From: Bacteroidales bacterium
GTDB lineage: Bacteria > Bacteroidota > Bacteroidia > Bacteroidales > UBA10428
Reading direction: 5' to 3'
Length of the DNA: 64,000 nt
NCBI GenBank assembly: GCA_016935615.1
Contig: JAFGQO010000075.1
Span: 1 to 64,000 of the forward strand
Shown: in pieces, positions 40,701 to 51,063 of the stretch
Position numbering within the stretch: position 1 is the first letter of the stretch
How the letters are laid out: each line of letters opens with the position of its first letter
The notes under the pieces: model-generated
Told to the model about the DNA's origin: nothing
Database searches by the model: none
The model's input: the letters and a program-made list of their open reading frames with translations, nothing else
Made by a program: the position numbers and the translations under genes

Positions 40701-43126
40701 AACCCTGTCCGTACATAATAATCCTCGCATTTCACTCCATAAAAAACATCCTGAGTATAAATCGTGGTTCTTTGCAATCGATTAACAGGTCTTCCGGTTT
40801 CGTCAAATACTGTGCTAAACAGATCTGCCTTTAGCATCCCCATGTTTTTGTATTCACGGGGAATGTCAAATTCTTCACTGGCTTTACCTTGATCATCCGT
40901 TTCAGCTTGCCTTAATATATCTTGAAATGCGCTGTGTGTACCTCTTATATAATAATTATAGCCTGTGTTCTTTTTTGGATAAAAGTTTGCCTGTTTGATT
41001 GACAACTCCACTTCATAATTTCGGTTAGCTGCAGGTGGCCCAAAGAAATTCACAGCCTCAATGTCAACATGTATTTTATCGCCGGGTCTATACTCCTTTT
41101 TATCAAGATCAACTTTAACCTTTATCCGGTCTGGCATAAACTCTTCAACCTTAATCACTTCAGAACCGATCAAAACATCGTTGCTGGTAAATACATTTGC
41201 CACATAGGAGCCTGTTTGTGCCGAGGATGATAGCTCTATCTGAGTTTCAAACGAACCGTATTCATTCAATACCTTTTTGATTGTTTTGTAAACCTTCCCA
41301 TTTGGCGTAATAAATTTCAGGATCAATGGAATGTTTCCCGGAGTATTCCATTCACTATCTCTGATAATCGTCGAAATATTTACTGTTTCACCAGGTCTGT
41401 ACAAATCCCGGTCACCATAAATAAAAGCCTCAAAACCAGAAGGATTCTGATACTTGCCTCCGACATCAAATCTCGAAGTATTTATACGGGTATTGTTAAG
41501 AGGAAGAACATTATAATCGCTATTCAGTTGAGCTGCCACCAGGAATGTTTCAAAACCAGATGCTCTCAGCTCATTAAAAGTATATTCCGCAACTCCTTCG
41601 GCATTGGTTTTTGTAGTATGAGTAACCTGGTTATTTCTTCCAATGAATCTGATCGTTACACCTGCAAGAGGTTTAGCTGATCGAATGGAGTTTGCAAATA
41701 CTGTGACTTTATTTTTCCCTTTTTTCACAATCAACCCGATGTCTGATATGGCTATCATTTTTGATGCTCTGAGCCAATAATCCTCTTTCGATCTGATTTC
41801 AAGAACATAGATCCCTTTGTGATCAGCAAGCTTATCTTCGAAGTCAAGGGTGAGTATTCTATTGGAACCTTTTCTTGGCAATGTGCTGGTTTCTATTTCT
41901 TCGTCATAAACCACATCTCCAAGATTCCCGGGATCACGATAATTGTAATAATAATCATACTCGTAATCATAATCGTAGTAATAACTATTGTTACTCAGAT
42001 AACCAATAATGTTATTTTCATAGATCTTGGTTATTGTAACAGTTACTTTGGGTACATTAATTAAGGCTACCTGTATGTTTCTTGATCCTGAGCCGGATAC
42101 ATAAAACTCTTTCTGATCGATGAAACGTATTGTCGGACTTACCTTTCCGAAAGATATCGGTTGTGAATAATCGTATTTTAACTCCCCACCAATCGTTCCG
42201 GGTAAACCTTTTTGAATACTTATCTCATACTTTTCCTCCATGTTAAAATCTTCGCTTTGTATTGTAAAATAACCCGGTTGAATTTCAATTTCATATTTTA
42301 TAGACGGTACAATAGAAATATATTTCCTGACATTTTCTCCTGCAACCTGTTGTGTGGTGTACAAGGTTATTGTTCCTTCAGTACCATCATGATTTGCCTG
42401 TACGTCTGTTATTTCCAGCTTAAAAGGTGAGGGGATTACAAATTCTTCTTCAAAAGCTTTGCTAGTTTTCTCTCTGCCATTGTAAGGTGCAAGACCTTCG
42501 GCAAGAATGATCTTAACCGGGTAATCCTTATCCTCTTTTTGAATATTTTTAATTGCCAGACTAATGTCATCATCTATTTCTTCAGTAAGAAGATCGAATT
42601 GTGTGTCTTCATTATTTATCATCACCTTAATGAGTCCACCTGCTTCCGATGGCAAGACCGGATAATTAAATCCCAGGTCGATTTTGATACAATGCACACC
42701 TCCATTTTCTTCGGAAAGATGCCAGTAAGCCCTGGTTGATATTAAATCGAGATAGGTTGTATGAAAGTGAATTTGCTTCTCACCGGAAAACCTTAATTTC
42801 TTTGAATATCGAAATATCTCATCTGTAAATTTACCCGTATAGTTCGTTGCCGGTAAAAATGCATCAGCAGGGGTAAATACCAGTGTATTTTTTGTTTGCC
42901 AGTGAAATTTTCCTTCTACTGCAGGTTCAAAATGAATGTATTCTGTTTCTGTCCATATACCTACAATGCTGTCAGGCATGAGGTCTTTGTTAAAAGTGAA
43001 GCTCAATAAGGCTTTAACAGGTATTTCATCTTCGAAATTTTTATCTGTCAGCTTGATTTTTTTTTCACCGGAGCAAGAAAAGAATAAAACGATAATGAGC
43101 ATGAGTAAAGAGAATCTCTGTTTCAT
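37742..43126 (-). CDS. Alpha-2-macroglobulin family lipoprotein
   Basis: Lipobox LFFSC; MG2 region (YGDRDLYRPGETVNIS), A2M region (RLNPMQNNRVKLVSFWSGIIKTNSRGEAEYKIDIPQFSGDLRIMAVAY), thioester motif YPYGCVEQTISSAFP. Confidence 0.95.
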   Translation of the reverse strand: MKQRFSLLMLIIVLFFSCSGEKKIKLTDKNFEDEIPVKALLSFTFNKDLMPDSIVGIWTETEYIHFEPAVEGKFHWQTKNTLVFTPADAFLPATNYTGKFTDEIFRYSKKLRFSGEKQIHFHTTYLDLISTRAYWHLSEENGGVHCIKIDLGFNYPVLPSEAGGLIKVMINNEDTQFDLLTEEIDDDISLAIKNIQKEDKDYPVKIILAEGLAPYNGREKTSKAFEEEFVIPSPFKLEITDVQANHDGTEGTITLYTTQQVAGENVRKYISIVPSIKYEIEIQPGYFTIQSEDFNMEEKYEISIQKGLPGTIGGELKYDYSQPISFGKVSPTIRFIDQKEFYVSGSGSRNIQVALINVPKVTVTITKIYENNIIGYLSNNSYYYDYDYEYDYYYNYRDPGNLGDVVYDEEIETSTLPRKGSNRILTLDFEDKLADHKGIYVLEIRSKEDYWLRASKMIAISDIGLIVKKGKNKVTVFANSIRSAKPLAGVTIRFIGRNNQVTHTTKTNAEGVAEYTFNELRASGFETFLVAAQLNSDYNVLPLNNTRINTSRFDVGGKYQNPSGFEAFIYGDRDLYRPGETVNISTIIRDSEWNTPGNIPLILKFITPNGKVYKTIKKVLNEYGSFETQIELSSSAQTGSYVANVFTSNDVLIGSEVIKVEEFMPDRIKVKVDLDKKEYRPGDKIHVDIEAVNFFGPPAANRNYEVELSIKQANFYPKKNTGYNYYIRGTHSAFQDILRQAETDDQGKASEEFDIPREYKNMGMLKADLFSTVFDETGRPVNRLQRTTIYTQDVFYGVKCEDYYVRTGLPVKYNLIAVDKNGNELSDVDAQVKLIRHEYKTVLSRSGGYFRYKSEKVEKVLQKKTIKINERSTVFSFIPDISGNYELRISAPGVNTYVESNIYAYGWGSTRYSSFKVNNEGQIDIELDKKTYNIGDKANVIMKTPFSGKILVTIETDEVVDYFYTQTDKRAASFSLDIKEEYLPGVYIGATLFRPHEESDIPLTVAHGYAPMKVDDPGNKMPVNITAVEKSRSNSEQVIRVKSKPNSALTIAVVDEGILQVAGYDTPDPYGYFYQRRALEVSSSNVYPYLFPEIGLVRSHTGGDGSEMEKRLNPMQNNRVKLVSFWSGIIKTNSRGEAEYKIDIPQFSGDLRIMAVAYNGKIFGSEQKNMKVADPLVISVALPRFMSPGDKVNVPVILTNTTDKETKCKTGIRLEGPLHVVGESTGTVTIPANTEAELLFKIEAQQQLGESSVRIEANAPGEEFINKTDISVRPASPLQKRTGTGWVEAGKTKALEIDTKDFIEKSVDGYLILSKNPMIQYSQSLDYLVRYPYGCVEQTISSAFPQLYFGDLIGTMYSEEKALKDAVGNVQTALDRIKLMQLYNGGLTYWPGHGTETWWGSVYAAHFALEAKKAGYEVDESFLNYLLKYLKKKLEKKETVTYYYNTNKRKEIAPKEVAYSLYVLALAGERPTALLNYYNSRAEQLSLDSKYLLAGAYALTGNMQKASEILPRAFEGEEALTSFGGSFYSYIRDEAIALNVLLEIDPDNQQVGMMVKHISETLKNKRYLSTQERTFGFLAMGKFARSIAESDPKGVLKANGKQIASFENKELKVAIADIATKKVELSIQGTGRLYYFWESEGISRDGSYIEEDKYIRVRRNFYDRNGNLITNNQFKQNDLVLIELALTGLSGQYVENVAITDILPACFEIENPRLTTLPPGMNYPNSGSYPEYMDIRDDRINMFTAARSGTYYYYYLVRVVSTGTYKMGPVSADAMYNGEYHSYHGAGTIEVKKK

Positions 43127-43340
43127 GTTAATCAATTTTGGTTAAAGTAACTAAATCTAAAAAAAATGTTGGAATTACAGCTCGGAAAGGTGATTTTTAT
43201 TATTCTGTGAATTGAACTTCATGGCAAATGAACAATTATTTCTTTCAGTCTGAATTCTATTATTCTCCAATATTCTTAACTTAAGCTCCTATTTCCCGGA
43301 TTTGGAGAGTAATAATGAATAATCAATTGATTAGGTTGTC

Positions 43341-45662
43341 ATGAAATTTTCTTTTGACAGATTTAAAAAATATGTTGAATATATTCTGGGGTTCATAGTC
43401 TCGTACTACATACTGATCCTATTACTTACTGTTTTTTATCCGTTGGAAATTAACAAAGAGTATAGTACAATTGTACTTTGCCGCAACAATTCATTATTGC
43501 ATGCTTTTCTGACATCCGACGACAAGTGGCGTATGTATACGGAATTGGAAGAGATTACTCCTGAACTGAAATTGGCCATTGTATTCAAGGAAGATAAGTT
43601 TTTTTATTATCACCCGGGTATCAATCCTGTGTCTGTTGCTAGAGCCACAGCAAATAATTTACGAAAAGGCAAAAGGACATCAGGAGCCTCAACGATAACA
43701 ATGCAGGTGGCTCGGTTATTAAAACCCAAAAAAAGAACGTATTTCAATAAACTGAAAGAAGCATTCAGGGCTATGCAGCTGGAAATGCTGCTTTCGAAAG
43801 ATGAAATTCTTCAATTGTACCTTAATCTTGTACCATACGGAAGCAATATCGAAGGAGTTAAATCAGCTTCTGTAATTTACTTCGGGAAAATGCCTGATCA
43901 TTTAAGTATAGGTGAAATAGCCGCTCTGTCAATCATCCCAAACCGGCCAGTCTCCCTGAAACCTGGCCACAACAATGATTATATTGAAAACGAACGGAAC
44001 AAATGGCTGAATCGTTACCGGGAGGCGGGGCTTTTTGAGAGTAAATTCATTGAGGATGCTATAAAAGAACCTTTGACAGCATCCCGAAGAGAAATCCCCC
44101 GATTGGCACCTCATCTTTGTTATCGACTTAAAAATCAATACCCTGATGAAAACAGTATTCGTTCCACTCTCAATACAGAAATTCAATGTCAATCTGAAAA
44201 AATTGTGAAAGAGTACATACAACGCCTCTATTTTCAGAATATCAAAAATGCCACAGCCATTATCATTGATAATTCCACCAGAGAGGTATTGGCTTATGTC
44301 GGTTCTGCCGATTTTGAGAACGAGGAAGACGGTGGCCAGGTAGATGGCATACAGGCTGTGCGTTCACCCGGGAGTACCCTTAAACCTTTGTTGTATGGTA
44401 TTGCCATCGATAAAGGAATAATAACACCAAAAACAATTATCACTGATGTACCTGTAAGTTTTGCCGGTTATGAACCTGAAAATTACAATGAAAAATTTAA
44501 TGGCCTTATCACAATTGAAAATGCATTGGCTGGCTCTCTTAATGTTCCTGCCGTAAAGATCCTTTCGGAAATATCACCGCAGATCCTGATAAATAAACTT
44601 ATTGAGGCAAATTTTTATACCATAAAACAACAAAAGGATGATCTTGGGCTATCCCTTGTATTAGGAGGATGTGGTGTTACACTTGAAGAATTAGCAGGCT
44701 TGTATTCTGCTATAGCCAATCAGGGTATATATAAGTCATTGAAATACAAAAACAGCCAGGAGAAACCGATAACCAGGACGATCCTTTCCAAAGAATCAGC
44801 CTTTATGATAACTGAAATTCTCACTCAGCTTAAACGGCCTGATTTCCCTGTGCACTGGGAAAATACCATGCATACACCAAAAATTGCATGGAAGACCGGT
44901 ACCTCTTATGGCCGAAGAGATGCCTGGAGTATCGGATACAATAAAAACTATACAATCGGTGTATGGTTAGGCAATTTTTCAGGTGAAGGAGTGCCGGAAC
45001 TTAACGGTGCTGAGAAAGCTACTCCATTGCTTTTTCAACTTTTCAACTCGGTTGATTACAATTCCCCGAAAGACTGGTTCAGTATCCCTGATGAACTGGA
45101 CATGCGATATGTATGTTCACAGAGCGGAAAGATACCCGGTGAATTCTGTTCTGACTTAATTATCGACTACTATATACCCGGTATTTCGTCAAATGAAACC
45201 TGTACACATTTAAAAAAGGTATTTATCAATGCCGACAGTACGATCTCTTACTGCACTTCCTGTCTACCTGAAACAGGTTATAAAACAGCCCTTTACCCTA
45301 ATCTGGTTCCCGAAATCATTACCTTTTTCGAAGAAAATAACATTCACTATCTGAAAGTACCTCCGCATAATCCTGATTGTGAAAGGATGCTTAGCGGATC
45401 GAAACCCGTGATCACCTCACCTGTTCATGAAAATGAATATTTTGTGAATGTTACCGATAGTATGGAAATCATGCTAAGCTGTCATACGGCTAACGATGTC
45501 GATAATGTGTTTTGGTACATCAACAAAAAGTTTTACAAATCGGCCACTGCAGGTTTAAACGTTTTCTTTACACCTCCTGAAGGCAAAGTGGAAATAAGTT
45601 GTTCCGATGATAAAGGCAGAAATACTGATATTATTATCTATGTGAAACATACGTCTTTCTAA
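43341..45662 (+). CDS. pbpC: Penicillin-binding protein 1C
   Basis: Transglycosylase EDKFFYYHPGINPVSVARA...GASTITMQVARLL; transpeptidase SPGSTLKPLLYG, KTGTSYGRRDAWSIGY; PBP1C C-terminal domain. Confidence 0.95.
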   Translation: MKFSFDRFKKYVEYILGFIVSYYILILLLTVFYPLEINKEYSTIVLCRNNSLLHAFLTSDDKWRMYTELEEITPELKLAIVFKEDKFFYYHPGINPVSVARATANNLRKGKRTSGASTITMQVARLLKPKKRTYFNKLKEAFRAMQLEMLLSKDEILQLYLNLVPYGSNIEGVKSASVIYFGKMPDHLSIGEIAALSIIPNRPVSLKPGHNNDYIENERNKWLNRYREAGLFESKFIEDAIKEPLTASRREIPRLAPHLCYRLKNQYPDENSIRSTLNTEIQCQSEKIVKEYIQRLYFQNIKNATAIIIDNSTREVLAYVGSADFENEEDGGQVDGIQAVRSPGSTLKPLLYGIAIDKGIITPKTIITDVPVSFAGYEPENYNEKFNGLITIENALAGSLNVPAVKILSEISPQILINKLIEANFYTIKQQKDDLGLSLVLGGCGVTLEELAGLYSAIANQGIYKSLKYKNSQEKPITRTILSKESAFMITEILTQLKRPDFPVHWENTMHTPKIAWKTGTSYGRRDAWSIGYNKNYTIGVWLGNFSGEGVPELNGAEKATPLLFQLFNSVDYNSPKDWFSIPDELDMRYVCSQSGKIPGEFCSDLIIDYYIPGISSNETCTHLKKVFINADSTISYCTSCLPETGYKTALYPNLVPEIITFFEENNIHYLKVPPHNPDCERMLSGSKPVITSPVHENEYFVNVTDSMEIMLSCHTANDVDNVFWYINKKFYKSATAGLNVFFTPPEGKVEISCSDDKGRNTDIIIYVKHTSF

Positions 45663-45771
45663 CGTATGCTATTGAGCAACTATCTTGCTGATAAACAATA
45701 AAGTCTCAGAATCATATCAGCAATAAAACACCAGTAAGCCTATCGGTAAAAAGGGATCAAATCTTATACAC

Positions 45772-46788
45772 TTAATACTTATGAAACAATTGAGAATAAT
45801 TCAGATCATCGTTCTCCAGTTGTATGATATATGTTCCCTGTTCTAACATTCCGACATAAAGATCATACGGTCCGGTATTCTCTCCATCGAATTTGTTGCT
45901 GAGCATCAATCTTCCGTCGAGACTATACACCTTAATATGAATTGCATCGCCAAATGATTCCTTGCTGTCAATATATAAATTACTCTGAGCAGGACTGGGA
46001 TAGATATAAAACGTATTCTCATTTCCGGAAATATCTTCAAAAGATGTCTGTCCGTTATCAATCAGGGTCAATGTTCCAAAAACATCGGCATCCTGCCATG
46101 CGGCGTTCTGATCTTCTTCGGAAACATTCACCGCCCCGATGAAGTTCTCTCTAACTCCTGTTCCGTCGTTATCACAGTATGCAACTGACAATCCCATTTC
46201 CTTTCCTCCTGTGAGAGTAACCGGATTATTGCTGCCCCCTTCATCGTAAGTATCATCAAATATTTTTATGGCTGTCTCCCATGTATAGGTAGCCCCGTTT
46301 TGGGTTATAACAACATCAACATGATCATTTAACAAAACTGTACCTGATGTCCCAATATCGACAGCATCATACAAAGTACTGATATGGTAAGCAAACGCAT
46401 TATAAGCTTCTGCACCACTTTCATGCCATCCACCCGAATGATCCTCATCGAGAAATACTTCAAAGCAATCATCTTCCCAATAACTATCGAACGGATCAGC
46501 ATGCTGATCAGAAAAAACATCGTCTTCTATTTCAGCAAGCACCAGCAAGACATCTGCAGTCCACGCAAGCTTAAACCTGCCGGTGAAGTCTTCGGGTGCA
46601 ACCGTCTCTCCATAAGGTAACCACACATAAGGGATATCGTACCATACTGCCGAAGCCCAGAAGTCTTCATTGCCCTGACCGTCTATTGTATACGCACCGG
46701 CTTTTTGTGCTTCGAAAGTATCATCATAGGCTTTCGATATACCGTTGAGTAATATAATACAAAAAAATACACTGATTATTTTTTTCAT
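45772..46788 (-). CDS. Secreted CBM9-like protein with T9SS sorting domain
   Basis: Signal peptide; FKLAWTADVLLVLAEIEDDVFSDQ...SYWEDDCFEVFLDEDHSGG (CBM9-like); C-term FYIYPSPAQSNLYI...GTYIIQLEND. Confidence 0.83.
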   Translation of the reverse strand: MKKIISVFFCIILLNGISKAYDDTFEAQKAGAYTIDGQGNEDFWASAVWYDIPYVWLPYGETVAPEDFTGRFKLAWTADVLLVLAEIEDDVFSDQHADPFDSYWEDDCFEVFLDEDHSGGWHESGAEAYNAFAYHISTLYDAVDIGTSGTVLLNDHVDVVITQNGATYTWETAIKIFDDTYDEGGSNNPVTLTGGKEMGLSVAYCDNDGTGVRENFIGAVNVSEEDQNAAWQDADVFGTLTLIDNGQTSFEDISGNENTFYIYPSPAQSNLYIDSKESFGDAIHIKVYSLDGRLMLSNKFDGENTGPYDLYVGMLEQGTYIIQLENDDLNYSQLFHKY

Positions 46789-47027
46789 GACAAATAGGTT
46801 AATTCAAAATAATAAATAGAATAAAACGCGAAGATCTCTCATCAAATATAGCATGTTTTCCAATGAGGGCAATGATTTCTTCTCAGAAATGCTGGTGAAC
46901 ATAAATAAATTGACCTCCGGTCTTTTCAAATTAAAGTTTCTATTTTTGATGCAAAGGATTCGGAATACAAAATCTGAAATATCCAATTTTTTTTCATGTC
47001 AAACAAAGAATAATAGTATATTGCACA

Positions 47028-48194
47028 ATGCAAGATTTCAATACCATAATTCAGAATTTACAACGAAAATTCACTGATCTTTTTCAGTTACCACCTGATC
47101 TTTACCAGGCGCCGGGAAGAATAAACCTGATCGGAGAACATACGGATTACAATGACGGATTTGTGCTGCCTGCTGCCATTGATAAAGCAATTTACCTTGC
47201 CATTTTAAAAAACGACCTGGAAAAACTTCGCCTTTTTTCTTATAACATGGATGAATTTTTTGAGATTGATATCCATGAGTTAAAAAAAGTTGAGGTACAA
47301 TGGGCCAATTATCTGATAGGGGTAACAGCGCAATTTCAGAAGAAAGGACTGAATCCCGGTGGCATAGATTGCGTTTTTGGTGGAAACATCCCTCCTGGTG
47401 CCGGTTTATCATCCTCTGCCGCTCTTGAATGTGGATTTGCTGCAGGCATAAATGATCAGTTTGATTTTGGTATTGAAAAAACAGAATTGATACGAATGGC
47501 GCAAAAGGCTGAACATGAATATGCCGGGGTGCTATGCGGCATTATGGATCAGTTTGCAAGTACCTTTGGAAAAGAAGGATACGTAATGAAGCTTGACTGC
47601 CGGAGTCTTGATTACGAATACTTCCCTTTGACCAACCAGGAGGTGGATATAGTATTATGTGATACACGGGTTGAACATTCACTGGCTTCATCAGAGTATA
47701 ACATACGACGTTCAGAATGTGATAAAGGAGTGAAAACTATTCAATCTGTATTTCCTGATGTCAAATCTCTCAGAGATGCTGATCCGGCAATGCTTGACAA
47801 GGTGAAAACCAGGATGAAAACTACTATTTACGATCGATGCCATTATATAATTCATGAAAATATACGTGTTGAAAAAGCATGCAAAGCATTACTTAAAAAC
47901 GATTTTTCTACATTTGGAAAATTAATGTATGAAACCCATGCCGGATTGAGTAAAGAATATATGGTAAGTTGCATCGAACTCGATACTTTGGTAGATATAG
48001 CGAAAAAAAGTCCTGATATTTCAGGTGCAAGAATGATGGGAGGTGGTTTTGGAGGTTGCACAATCAATCTGGTGAAAAAAGGAAAAGCTGAAAAGTTTAT
48101 CTCCCTGGTAAATGAAGAATACAAAAAAACGATCGGAAGTACAATTCAGATTTATCGTGTAAAAACTTCCGATGGAGCAGGGAAACTAAATTGA
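47028..48194 (+). CDS. galK: Galactokinase
   Basis: [55 protein letters not shown]. Confidence 0.96.
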   Translation: MQDFNTIIQNLQRKFTDLFQLPPDLYQAPGRINLIGEHTDYNDGFVLPAAIDKAIYLAILKNDLEKLRLFSYNMDEFFEIDIHELKKVEVQWANYLIGVTAQFQKKGLNPGGIDCVFGGNIPPGAGLSSSAALECGFAAGINDQFDFGIEKTELIRMAQKAEHEYAGVLCGIMDQFASTFGKEGYVMKLDCRSLDYEYFPLTNQEVDIVLCDTRVEHSLASSEYNIRRSECDKGVKTIQSVFPDVKSLRDADPAMLDKVKTRMKTTIYDRCHYIIHENIRVEKACKALLKNDFSTFGKLMYETHAGLSKEYMVSCIELDTLVDIAKKSPDISGARMMGGGFGGCTINLVKKGKAEKFISLVNEEYKKTIGSTIQIYRVKTSDGAGKLN

Positions 48195-48208
48195 CTAAAA
48201 CCTTACGA

Positions 48209-49258
48209 ATGGATGTTTTTAATCTGAAAGACCACCCTCACAGAAGATACAATCCTTTAACTGCCGAATGGGTGCTGGTTTCTCCTCACAGGGCTAAACG
48301 CCCCTGGCAGGGTCAGGTTGAAAAACACGACAACAATATATTGCCTGAGTATGATCCCGATTGCTATCTGTGCCCCGGAAATCTGCGTGCTGGAGGAAAG
48401 CAAAACCCGGATTATACTGATACCTTCATTTTCATAAATGACTTCAGCAGTTTGCTTTCAGATACACCTGCCGGAAAAATTGGTGAGAACGAATTGTTTA
48501 TGGCAGAATCGGAACAGGGAGTTTGCAAAGTCATTTGCTTTTCACCCAGGCATAATCTTACGGTACCGGAAATGAACAATGATGAGATCAAAAGAATTGT
48601 CCGGGTTTGGGTGCAGGAATATGAAGTATTAGGAAAACTGGATTATATAAACCATGTTCAGATCTTTGAAAATAAAGGAAGTATTATGGGTTGTAGCAAT
48701 CCGCACCCACATTGCCAGATCTGGGCGCAGAAAAATCTGCCCGTAGAAGTCGTTAAAGAACAGAAACAGCAAGCAAATTATTATTCTAAACACGGTTCCA
48801 CACTTCTTTTTGACTACGTGGAACTGGAACTTACAAAGCAGGAACGCATAGTATGTACAAATGATTCCTTCGTTGTTCTTGTGCCTTTTTGGGCAGTCTG
48901 GCCCTTCGAAACAATGGTGGTAAGCCGAAAACCAAAAAGTAGTATTGCACAGCTTAATGAAAAGGAGCGAAATGACCTAGCTGATATTTATCAGCAGCTT
49001 ACCATTCGATACGACAATTTATTTGAAACCTCGTTCCCCTATTCTATGGGATTTCATCAGTCGCCAACAGATGGGAAAAATCATCCTGAGTGGCATTTGC
49101 ATATGCACTTTTATCCTCCGCTTTTACGCTCAGCAACAATTAAAAAATTTATGGTGGGTTATGAAATGCTGGCAAATCCCCAGCGTGACATTACGGCTGA
49201 ACAAAGTGCAGAAAAATTAAGGACATTAACAAAAAAACACTATAAAACGAACCATTAA
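48209..49258 (+). CDS. galT: Galactose-1-phosphate uridylyltransferase
   Basis: [53 protein letters not shown]. Confidence 0.96.
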   Translation: MDVFNLKDHPHRRYNPLTAEWVLVSPHRAKRPWQGQVEKHDNNILPEYDPDCYLCPGNLRAGGKQNPDYTDTFIFINDFSSLLSDTPAGKIGENELFMAESEQGVCKVICFSPRHNLTVPEMNNDEIKRIVRVWVQEYEVLGKLDYINHVQIFENKGSIMGCSNPHPHCQIWAQKNLPVEVVKEQKQQANYYSKHGSTLLFDYVELELTKQERIVCTNDSFVVLVPFWAVWPFETMVVSRKPKSSIAQLNEKERNDLADIYQQLTIRYDNLFETSFPYSMGFHQSPTDGKNHPEWHLHMHFYPPLLRSATIKKFMVGYEMLANPQRDITAEQSAEKLRTLTKKHYKTNH

Positions 49259-49263
49259 TTTAT

Positions 49264-50988
49264 ATGTCTATGAACCAGTTTCAACTATTGGATTACGTCA
49301 TTTTTGGTATTTATGCAATTGTAATCGTATCGGTGGGATTATGGGTTTCCCGCACCAAAAAAGGCAGAGAAAAAACAACAGAGGATTACTTCCTGGCTGG
49401 AAAAGCTCTGCCCTGGTGGGCGATCGGTGCATCACTGATTGCCGCTAATATTTCAGCAGAACAGATCATTGGTATGTCCGGTTCCGGATTTAAGATCGGC
49501 CTTGCCATGGCTTCTTATGAATGGATGGCTGCAATTACTCTGATCATTGTTGCCAAGTACTTTCTGCCTATTTTTATTAAACAAGGTCTCTATACCATCC
49601 CTGAGTTCATTGAAAAACGCTTCAATACAAATCTGAAAACTATTCTTGCCGTTTTCTGGATAGCCTTATTTATTTTCGTTAACCTGACCTCTGTATTATT
49701 TCTCGGAGCCAAAGCTCTGGACACTATAATGGGCAACGGAACAGGGGATACGATCATGTGGTTTATTGTCGGACTGGCTTTTTTTGCTGCTGCTTACTCA
49801 TTGTGGGGAGGGCTTTCAGCTGTTGCATGGACCGATGTTATTCAGGTTTCATTACTTGTATTGGGAGGCTTAATCACAACAATCATAGCGCTTCATCATG
49901 TTACGCCTGAAGGAGGAATGGGAGCCGGTTTGTCACATGTATATAATGTAGCCGGTGAGAAATTCCATATGATACTAAAAAAGGATAATCCGGAATATTT
50001 TAATGTCCCTGGCATTGCTATTTTAATTGGAGGACTCTGGATTGCCAATTTATATTATTGGGGTTTTAACCAGTATATCATTCAGCGTGCCCTTGCTGCA
50101 AAATCACTGCGCGAAGCTCAACGCGGTCTCGCTTTTGCCGCATTTCTGAAATTAATTATACCTTTTATTGCAGTCATACCGGGAATCATAGCCTTTGTTA
50201 TGTTTACACAGGATACTGAAGGTGCCGGATCAATATTTTCAGGAATTGAAGGCGCAAACAATGATCATGCTTATCCCTGGCTGATAGGCAGATTTGTTCC
50301 TGTCGGTTTAAAAGGACTGGTTGTTGCTGCTCTTGCTGCAGCCATCGTTTCTTCGCTGGCTTCTATGCTTAATTCAACAGCCACCATATTTACCATGGAT
50401 ATTTACAAACCTTATATTGCTAAAAGCGCCGGCAATAAACAGTTGGTTAATGTTGGCCGGATAACCGTATTGCTTGCACTTGTCGTTGCATGTTTTGTGG
50501 CTCCGGCTCTGGGCTCAATCGAACAAATGTTTCAATATATTCAGGAGTATACGGGGCTGGTAAGTCCGGGAATTCTTGCTGTATTTTTGATGGGGCTATT
50601 CTGGAAAAAAACCAATACACGAGGTGCTATTGCCGGAGTTCTAAGTTCAATACCGGTAGCTATTGCCCTTAAAATACCTTCCATTGTTGTAAGAGTGTTA
50701 ACAAAGAAACTGGCAACAGGAGGATTTTCAACTGAAGCAGCTGCTGCTATTCAACAAAAAATTGAAAATTTTGCAGGATATGAATTGCCATTTCTTGACC
50801 AGATGATGTACACCTGTATTATCACTATTGTTGTAATATTGGGAGTCAGCCTTGCATCCGGCAAAGGAGATGATAATCCAAAAGCTATTCCATTGCTCAA
50901 AGAGACTTTCTCGACAGGCAAAGCTTTCAATATCTGTGCATATATAATTATGATTATTCTTGCGGTACTTTATACCGTTTTCTGGTAG
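49264..50988 (+). CDS. Sodium:sugar (SSS/SGLT-type) symporter
   Basis: FLAGKALPWWAIGASLIAANISAEQIIGMSGSGF; ~14-TM SSS protein; directly follows galKT. Confidence 0.93.
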   Translation: MSMNQFQLLDYVIFGIYAIVIVSVGLWVSRTKKGREKTTEDYFLAGKALPWWAIGASLIAANISAEQIIGMSGSGFKIGLAMASYEWMAAITLIIVAKYFLPIFIKQGLYTIPEFIEKRFNTNLKTILAVFWIALFIFVNLTSVLFLGAKALDTIMGNGTGDTIMWFIVGLAFFAAAYSLWGGLSAVAWTDVIQVSLLVLGGLITTIIALHHVTPEGGMGAGLSHVYNVAGEKFHMILKKDNPEYFNVPGIAILIGGLWIANLYYWGFNQYIIQRALAAKSLREAQRGLAFAAFLKLIIPFIAVIPGIIAFVMFTQDTEGAGSIFSGIEGANNDHAYPWLIGRFVPVGLKGLVVAALAAAIVSSLASMLNSTATIFTMDIYKPYIAKSAGNKQLVNVGRITVLLALVVACFVAPALGSIEQMFQYIQEYTGLVSPGILAVFLMGLFWKKTNTRGAIAGVLSSIPVAIALKIPSIVVRVLTKKLATGGFSTEAAAAIQQKIENFAGYELPFLDQMMYTCIITIVVILGVSLASGKGDDNPKAIPLLKETFSTGKAFNICAYIIMIILAVLYTVFW

Positions 50989-51002
50989 AATAACAGTCAT
51001 TT

Positions 51003-51043
51003 AAAAAAAAGGGGATACCTGAAATGAATATCCTCTTTTTTTA
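51003..51043. terminator. Bidirectional terminator
   Basis: AAAAAAAAGGGGATA - loop - TATCCTCTTTTTTT between convergent SGLT and FtsX/MacB genes. Confidence 0.75.
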
Positions 51044-51063
51044 TATTATAACTAATGCTGGTA

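Noticed and set aside
41930-42000. Possible DNA tandem repeat (microsatellite)
   Set aside because: Not a perfect tandem unit; better described as low-complexity codons for Tyr/Asp within the A2M frame.
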